A stretch of 11,724 bases of DNA, taken from contig JAQVSW010000014.1 in the NCBI GenBank assembly GCA_028700345.1, positions 1 through 11,724 on the forward strand, in the 5' to 3' direction. Positions 7,928 to 11,724 of the stretch are shown piece after piece (the stretch's first letter is position 1; every line of letters begins with the position of its first letter). Below the pieces are notes generated by a model, which saw only the letters and a program-made list of their open reading frames with translations, was not told the DNA's origin and ran no database searches. Source of the stretch: Candidatus Shapirobacteria bacterium. Its GTDB lineage: Bacteria > Patescibacteriota > Microgenomatia > UBA12405. Made by a program: the position numbers and the translations under genes.

Positions 7928-8233
7928 ATGAAATATGCGGTAATTGCCATTTCCGGCTCACAGTATAAAGTTGAAGAAAATCAAGTAATTACAGTCGATA
8001 AACTCGATCCTTCAGTTAAATCTACAAGTGATGTTCTTTTAATTATCGATGAGGATAAAGTAAAAGTGGGTAATCCCACCGTGAAAGGAGCTTCTGTTGA
8101 TTTTGAAAGTGTCCGAGATTATCAAGGTGAAAAACTTCGCGTCTCAACCTTTAAAGCCAAGTCTCGTTATCGAAAAACCAAAGGTTTTCGCGCCCAGCTT
8201 ACCGACATAAAAATCACCAAAATTAATTTTTAA
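7928..8233 (+). CDS. rplU: Large ribosomal subunit protein bL21
   Basis: Bacterial ribosomal protein L21, which binds 23S rRNA in the large subunit. Its 101 residues match the family length. YAVIAISGSQYKVEENQVI corresponds to the N-terminal YAVIxxGGKQYxV signature, with SGSQ for GGKQ. KVGNPTVKGASV and the C-terminal basic stretch FKAKSRYRKTKGFRAQLTDIKI match the RNA-binding end. It is paired with rpmA, the common bacterial arrangement, but without the small ysxB-like gene that some bacteria place between them. No Shine-Dalgarno motif is seen before its ATG; an extended -10 lies 8 bases upstream. Confidence 0.97.
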   Translation: MKYAVIAISGSQYKVEENQVITVDKLDPSVKSTSDVLLIIDEDKVKVGNPTVKGASVDFESVRDYQGEKLRVSTFKAKSRYRKTKGFRAQLTDIKITKINF

Positions 8234-8237
8234 TTTA

Positions 8238-8285
8238 TTCTAATCAACTAAAGTTCTAAAAAACTAAAGCTCTAATAAACTAAAT
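8238..8285 (+). repeat. Three tandem 16-base units ending exactly at the rpmA start codon
   Basis: The units are TTCTAATCAACTAAAG (8238-8253), TTCTAAAAAACTAAAG (8254-8269) and CTCTAATAAACTAAAT (8270-8285), and the rpmA ATG begins at 8286. Pairwise identity is 13 or 14 of 16. They fill 48 of the 52 intergenic bases. Units 1 and 3 contain TCTAAT, a 5 of 6 match to a -10 hexamer. No hairpin is evident. Confidence 0.85.
8271..8276 (+). promoter_or_regulatory. Candidate -10 element for rpmA, within the third repeat unit
   Basis: TCTAAT differs from TATAAT at one position and leaves 9 bases before the ATG at 8286, the same short spacing seen before rplU and ileS. A second TCTAAT lies one repeat array upstream at 8239-8244. 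There is no TGn extension, and the sequence is AT-rich enough that chance remains possible. Confidence 0.35.
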
Positions 8286-8537
8286 ATGGCACATACTAAA
8301 TCACAAGGAAAAACCAATCAAAAATCAAATCGTCCCGGCCAAAGGCGGGGAGTCAAAAAATTTGGTGATCAAAAAATAAAAGTTGGAGAAATAATCGTTC
8401 GTCAAGTTGGATCTAAATTTCATGGCGGAGTCGGAACCAAAACCGGCAAAGATTTCACCATTTACGCTATTAGACCAGGCATCGTAAAATTCTTCACTAG
8501 AATGGGTAAAAAAGTTGTTTCCGTCATCAAAGCCTAA
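8286..8537 (+). CDS. rpmA: Large ribosomal subunit protein bL27
   Basis: Ribosomal protein L27, whose N-terminal tail reaches toward the peptidyl transferase centre. It has 83 residues. The tail MAHTKSQGKT is followed by RRGVKKFGDQKIKVGEIIVRQVGSKFHGGVGT and by GKDFTIYAI, all at the expected places. The usual RQRGTxFHPG is RQVGSKFHGG. The protein begins directly with MAH, so there is no sign of the cleavable N-terminal extension found in Firmicutes L27. No Shine-Dalgarno motif precedes it; the three-unit repeat abuts the start. No obg gene follows in this window, and parB comes next. Confidence 0.97.
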   Translation: MAHTKSQGKTNQKSNRPGQRRGVKKFGDQKIKVGEIIVRQVGSKFHGGVGTKTGKDFTIYAIRPGIVKFFTRMGKKVVSVIKA

Positions 8538-8594
8538 ATTTTGATACATTTCATCTCTCTTTTTTCACGGGGATTTTCATAGTAATCTTAACCC

Positions 8595-9443
8595 ATGAAA
8601 GATATAGCGCAGATTCCTACCAATCAACTCGAACCAAATCCGCTTCAACCTAGAGGCATTATCAATTCTGACTCCATCTCAGAACTAGTTGAATCAATCC
8701 GTGAACACGGCATTTTAGAACCCTTAATTATTGCTCAAACTCCAGCTGGATACCAGATAATTGCCGGTGAGAGACGCTGGCGAGCAGCTAGAATACTTAA
8801 ATTACCCTATGTTCCAGCCATTATTAAAAAAACAACTCCTCAACAAATGCTGGAAATGGCTATCGTGGAAAATGTTCAGCGTAAAGATCTAAATCCCATT
8901 GAAAGAGCCAAAGCCTTTCTCCGTCTTAAAGAAGAATTTGGACTTGATAATCATGGTATTGCCAAAAAAGTAAGTAAGAGTGTTCCTTATGTAATAAATG
9001 TCTTAAAGCTTCTAAGCTTGCCTGACGCTATCAAGGACGGACTTTTATCGGGATTGATTTCAGAAGGTCATGCTAGAGCCCTAGGTGGCATTGGTGATAC
9101 CCGTCTCATGATCGAGGCCTACAAGATTGTTCTCAAAGAAAAAGCTTCAGTCCGCAGGGCCGAAGAAATAGCCCGGCGCATGAGACAAAAAATTGATGAA
9201 GGGCTAATTCCTATCAACAAAGAAAATATTCCTCAATTTTTAAAATCACGCCTCGACAATATCAGCAGTGATTTAGAATCAATTTTTGATAATAAAAATA
9301 CCAGAGTAAAAATCTCTCAAACTAATGTCTATACTCGGGTCATATTTCAGTTTCAGGGACCAGTCGAAAAACGATTTGAGCAGCTAGGAGAACTATATAA
9401 AGAGATTTGTAAAAAAGACTTAAAAGCGGATAGTGGGGATTAA
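8595..9443 (+). CDS. parB: ParB/Spo0J-type chromosome partitioning CTPase
   Basis: DNA-binding CTP-dependent clamp that loads at parS sites near the origin and spreads to organise and segregate chromosomes with ParA. The 282 residues show the full layout. Box I is IPTNQLEPNPLQPR (7-20), box II is GERRWRAARI (58-67, the CTP and arginine patch), and ENVQR follows (92-96). A helix-turn-helix lies around 118-142 (HGIAKKVSKSVPYVINVLKL), then LISEGHARAL, and a C-terminal dimerisation segment from about 235. No parA is present in the window. It starts 57 bases after rpmA, with no Shine-Dalgarno motif and only a weak AGTAAT eight bases upstream of the ATG. The 3' end overlaps lepB on the other strand by 24 bases. 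Confidence 0.96.
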   Translation: MKDIAQIPTNQLEPNPLQPRGIINSDSISELVESIREHGILEPLIIAQTPAGYQIIAGERRWRAARILKLPYVPAIIKKTTPQQMLEMAIVENVQRKDLNPIERAKAFLRLKEEFGLDNHGIAKKVSKSVPYVINVLKLLSLPDAIKDGLLSGLISEGHARALGGIGDTRLMIEAYKIVLKEKASVRRAEEIARRMRQKIDEGLIPINKENIPQFLKSRLDNISSDLESIFDNKNTRVKISQTNVYTRVIFQFQGPVEKRFEQLGELYKEICKKDLKADSGD

Positions 9444-9998
9444 ACCAATTTCACTAAGAGGCCAGTATTTAAAAAAGGCCTTACCCACAATCAAAGATTT
9501 ATCTATGGGGCCAAACTCACGACCATCTCTGGAATGAGAGCGGTTGTCTCCAAAAACTAAATATTTTCCCTCAGGTACTTCCACTTCTACTCCTTCCTGA
9601 CAAAAAGAACCAGGATCAGTAATATAGTCCTGGGGTAAAAATGATTGTTCAAGTAGCTCTCCGTTGAGGTAAACCTGTTCCTCCTGGACCATTACCTTGT
9701 CACCTGGCACCCCAATTATTCTTTTTATATACTCACATTCATCTTCGGCACAAGGCTCAGAAGGAGGTGCCTTAAAAACGACCACATCACCTCGAGTAGG
9801 AGTTCCAAACTGATAAGAAATTTTATCAGTCAAAAGATATTCGGCATCAATAAAATTAGGTACCATCGAGCTACCTTTAACCTGATTAGGCTGAGCAATG
9901 AATAAATAAATTAACACAAAAACAGAAAGAGCCAATACTATCGATTGGACAAATTCTAAAATAAAAGAACCGAGAGAAAAAGCTTGTCGAAATTTCAT
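9420..9998 (-). CDS. lepB: Signal peptidase I
   Basis: Membrane-bound Ser/Lys protease that removes signal peptides on the outer side of the cytoplasmic membrane. It has 192 residues. One transmembrane segment (about 12-35) is followed by GSSMVPNF with the nucleophile Ser44, then GDVVVFKAP, YIKRIIGVPGDKV with the general base Lys92, and GDNRSHSRDGREFGPI (150-165), the conserved boxes B to E in order. The Cys-rich stretch PCAEDEC (Cys83, Cys88) lies just before the Lys motif, with a third Cys at 133. The last 24 bases overlap parB on the opposite strand. Upstream on this strand, TAGACT (10006-10011) leaves 7 bases before the ATG and is a weak -10 candidate; no Shine-Dalgarno motif is seen. Its upstream neighbour is the - strand hydrolase, with a + strand tRNA in between. 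Confidence 0.96.
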   Translation of the reverse strand: MKFRQAFSLGSFILEFVQSIVLALSVFVLIYLFIAQPNQVKGSSMVPNFIDAEYLLTDKISYQFGTPTRGDVVVFKAPPSEPCAEDECEYIKRIIGVPGDKVMVQEEQVYLNGELLEQSFLPQDYITDPGSFCQEGVEVEVPEGKYLVFGDNRSHSRDGREFGPIDKSLIVGKAFFKYWPLSEIGLIPTIRF

Positions 9999-10043
9999 AA
10001 TTTATAGTCTAAACCTTCGTTTAAATAAATTCCACCATTTAAT

Positions 10044-10052
10044 TGGTATAAT
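10044..10052 (+). promoter_or_regulatory. Extended -10 promoter for tRNA-Val
   Basis: TGG followed by a perfect TATAAT (10047-10052) ends 9 bases before the mature tRNA 5' end at 10062. The expected 5' leader is therefore only one to three bases. It lies in the 63-base region between the lepB start (read leftward) and the tRNA. No clear -35 is visible. Confidence 0.65.
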
Positions 10053-10061
10053 TTCTCATCC

Positions 10062-10136
10062 GGCCGCTTGGCTCAGTGGTAGAGCATTCCATTCACATTG
10101 GAAAGGTCAAAGGTTCGATCCCTTTAGCGGCCACCA
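10062..10136 (+). tRNA. tRNA-Val (anticodon CAC), CCA encoded
   Basis: All arms fold perfectly. The acceptor stem GGCCGCT pairs with AGCGGCC (10062-10068 with 10126-10132), and the D stem GCTC pairs with GAGC (10071-10074, 10082-10085). The anticodon stem TTCCA/TGGAA encloses the loop TTCACAT with anticodon CAC at 10094-10096. The T stem AAAGG/CCTTT encloses TTCGATC. The discriminator is A10133, followed by an encoded CCA. CAC reads the valine codon GUG. It converges with the hydrolase gene, whose stop lies 5 bases beyond the CCA. Confidence 0.97.
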
Positions 10137-10141
10137 TCCTT

Positions 10142-11724
10142 CTACTTCCAAACTATTTCATATAATTTATTAGCTAAATAATTAGCGGCGTAATTTCTCC
10201 CTTCCTTCATCAATATATTCGCCTGTTCGTTATTAATTGAAGCCGAGTAGGTTGGAATTTTTCTAAGCCTAGCCAAAAGTCTTAAATTTGTTTGCACAAG
10301 GGATTGACTCGCCTTAGCCTTTAAAAACATAGCTTTAATTTCTGTATTTGAAAAAATACCAGTATTTAAAATTATTCTTAAATTATTAAGTATATCTTCA
10401 CTATTTTTAAATACTTTTTTATTTTTTCTATAATTTATATATTCATCAATGCTTAGAGTTATATTTCTTTGATCTATCGGAGCAATCATATTAGTCGCTC
10501 CCACCTCAATTACTGCTCTCCTCAGCATTGCCCACTGATTCTCAACTCCCTCATTACTTAAATTAAGTATCTCCTGATCATCAATTTCACCCTCAAAATA
10601 TTGCCAGCTATCCTTATCTCCACTGACCAAATGATAAGGACCCCCACCATCTTTACCCGTCAAACTAAGCTGACAAGCGTCAAGATCTTTATCAGCAATC
10701 ATAATCCAACCCTCGATATCTTGAGTCACACTTCCTTCACAGTTAACACTCATTGTCGCCGGAGACCCTAAGTAAAAAATTGATTGTTTTCCGGGGTAAG
10801 AAAGATCCTCGTTTACCGTTACTCCAAGATCTAGCCGATTTAAAATTAAATTTACTGATTTATCAACAATTTCCCCGTGATTTGAGGGAAACTCTTGCTT
10901 ATCTGCCTCAGAAATTAAGGCGCTCTTTTTTAAAACCGTCCCATCACCAATTCCATTAACATAAGAAAGAGGTCGCCCTTCTTCCCAAATCCCCAAAACC
11001 TTATCAAAAAGAGATCTTTCACCCAGGTTTATCCATTCTTTGGTTATTTCTCCAACTCCGTCAATCGTCAATAATTTATCACCGATACTTGAGACTAAAT
11101 TATTTTTTGAAACTAAATACTGACTTGAATTAGTTGATACCTCAAGTCCATTTCTTTTCAAAAAAGTAAAGGTAGGGGAGAGGTCAAAAACAATAGGAGC
11201 GTATTGTCTCAAGGTTTCGACAGTCGTATCAAAATTTTTCTTTTGCAGTTGCATTAGCACATTCAAAGCAATCGAAGCTATATCAACCGAATCAGATATT
11301 TTAGCGCCGTTCCAAGCTTCGTAAGCTTTAAGAGAGCCATAGTGTGGGCTACCAAGACTAATAATTTCCTCTACCAGTAGCGGATTATCCTGAGTCCAAA
11401 CTCTAGCAACGAGACCCCCTAGGCTATGGCCAACTAAATCAATTTTTTCTCCAGCAGTGAGATTTAAACTCAAAACATAATTATTAAAATCATTGACAAT
11501 TTGCACCAGTGGTTTGCGCCAATCATAGTTCCAAACAAAATAATCTTGATTTTTAACAAGATCATTATTTTCCAGGCCACTTATTAATAAATTATAGTTA
11601 TTAACAAAAGGCGTCATTGTCCACTGAAATGATGGTGCTGTCGATCCGCTCAGTATCGCCTCTGCGTTCCAACTCGCCCCCAGCCCTGGCAGTATTACCA
11701 CCTTATTTCTAACAGTATCTTGAA
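10142..11724 (-). CDS. LCAT/lipase-like alpha/beta hydrolase (N-terminus cut by window end)
   Basis: The reading frame stays open to the window edge, so the GTG at 11701 is probably an internal Val and the N-terminus, including any signal peptide, lies outside. Numbering from that codon gives 519 visible residues. ILPGLGASWN (3-12) fits the oxyanion region, GHSLGG (91-96) carries the nucleophile Ser93, GDGTVL supplies Asp253, and SNHGEIV supplies His275: a complete Ser-Asp-His triad as in LCAT-type acyltransferases and lipases. A beta-rich part (about 300-410) holds the only two cysteines (321, 343), which could form a disulfide. A helical tail of about 100 residues ends the protein. The substrate cannot be told; it may be an esterase, phospholipase or acyltransferase. 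Export is likely but unproven. lepB lies downstream on the same strand, past the tRNA. Confidence 0.8.
   Translation of the reverse strand, partial: QDTVRNKVVILPGLGASWNAEAILSGSTAPSFQWTMTPFVNNYNLLISGLENNDLVKNQDYFVWNYDWRKPLVQIVNDFNNYVLSLNLTAGEKIDLVGHSLGGLVARVWTQDNPLLVEEIISLGSPHYGSLKAYEAWNGAKISDSVDIASIALNVLMQLQKKNFDTTVETLRQYAPIVFDLSPTFTFLKRNGLEVSTNSSQYLVSKNNLVSSIGDKLLTIDGVGEITKEWINLGERSLFDKVLGIWEEGRPLSYVNGIGDGTVLKKSALISEADKQEFPSNHGEIVDKSVNLILNRLDLGVTVNEDLSYPGKQSIFYLGSPATMSVNCEGSVTQDIEGWIMIADKDLDACQLSLTGKDGGGPYHLVSGDKDSWQYFEGEIDDQEILNLSNEGVENQWAMLRRAVIEVGATNMIAPIDQRNITLSIDEYINYRKNKKVFKNSEDILNNLRIILNTGIFSNTEIKAMFLKAKASQSLVQTNLRLLARLRKIPTYSASINNEQANILMKEGRNYAANYLANKLYEIVWK

Noticed and set aside
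8538..8594. Rho-independent terminator after rpmA
   Set aside because: There is a T-run at 8560-8565 but no stable GC-rich hairpin before it.
8575..8600. TTTCAT/ATGAAA hairpin hiding the parB start codon
   Set aside because: Only six weak base pairs across a 14-base loop, and TTTCAT also occurs at 8549-8554; not distinguishable from chance.
10114..10136. tRNA-Val 3' end as an integration (att) site
   Set aside because: No repeat of the tRNA 3' sequence elsewhere in the window and no integrase nearby.
10753..10959. Small + strand ORF antisense to the hydrolase
   Set aside because: No recognisable family, and it is fully contained in a well-supported - strand gene; it looks like a shadow frame, as do the other antisense ORFs in ftsA, ftsZ and ileS.
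11699..11701. GTG at 11701 as the true start of the hydrolase
   Set aside because: The frame stays open to the window edge (codons for QDTVRNK precede it), and the beta strand before PGLG would be cut short; it is more likely an internal Val.
1..11724. CRISPR array, insertion sequence or prophage genes
   Set aside because: No spaced repeats, transposase, integrase or phage motifs; the only tandem repeat is the 48-base array before rpmA.

Overview
The window reads as a fragment of a small-genome, AT-rich bacterium, most likely a member of the Candidate Phyla Radiation (Patescibacteria), possibly Microgenomates. This placement is inference. It rests on compact genes with tiny gaps or overlaps, no Shine-Dalgarno motif before any start I inspected, a MurG whose glycine-rich loop is reduced to TGTHLTP, an IleRS with GVHH in place of the usual HIGH box, and a pruned division-cell wall cluster. 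The standard bacterial code fits: TGA is used as a stop (ftsW, ileS).

Bases 1-4101 hold a minimal division and cell wall block on the + strand: the C-terminal part of ftsW (cut by the window start), then murG, ftsA and ftsZ, overlapping or 2-9 bases apart. murC, murB, ddl and ftsQ, which often lie between murG and ftsA in other bacteria, are absent here. Bases 4126-7898 continue with ileS and rodA, which overlap by 4 bases. Two SEDS polymerases (FtsW for septal, RodA for lateral wall) thus flank the lipid II transferase and the FtsA/FtsZ pair. FtsZ keeps the C-terminal DIPAFLRK peptide and FtsA keeps a C-terminal amphipathic helix, so the FtsZ-FtsA-membrane link looks intact. Bases 7928-9443 carry rplU (L21), rpmA (L27) and parB, a chromosome segregation CTPase.

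From 9420 the protein genes run on the - strand: lepB (signal peptidase I), overlapping the end of parB tail to tail by 24 bases, and beyond it a large LCAT/lipase-like alpha/beta hydrolase whose N-terminus is cut by the window end. A complete tRNA-Val(CAC) gene with encoded CCA lies between them on the + strand, ending 5 bases from the hydrolase stop codon. Signal peptidase next to a probably exported lipid-acting enzyme hints at an envelope or host-lipid function, but that is inference.

The main signal beyond the gene list is regulatory. Good -10 hexamers, several with an extended TGn, sit only 6-10 bases before start codons (murG, ileS, rplU, rpmA) and 9 bases before the tRNA. With no Shine-Dalgarno motifs, this suggests leaderless or nearly leaderless mRNAs. 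Other points are three tandem 16-base units abutting the rpmA start, a Gly-to-Cys change in the FtsZ GTP-binding signature, and variant active-site motifs in MurG and IleRS. No mobile element, CRISPR array or insertion sequence was seen, and there is no gene-free stretch over 300 bases.
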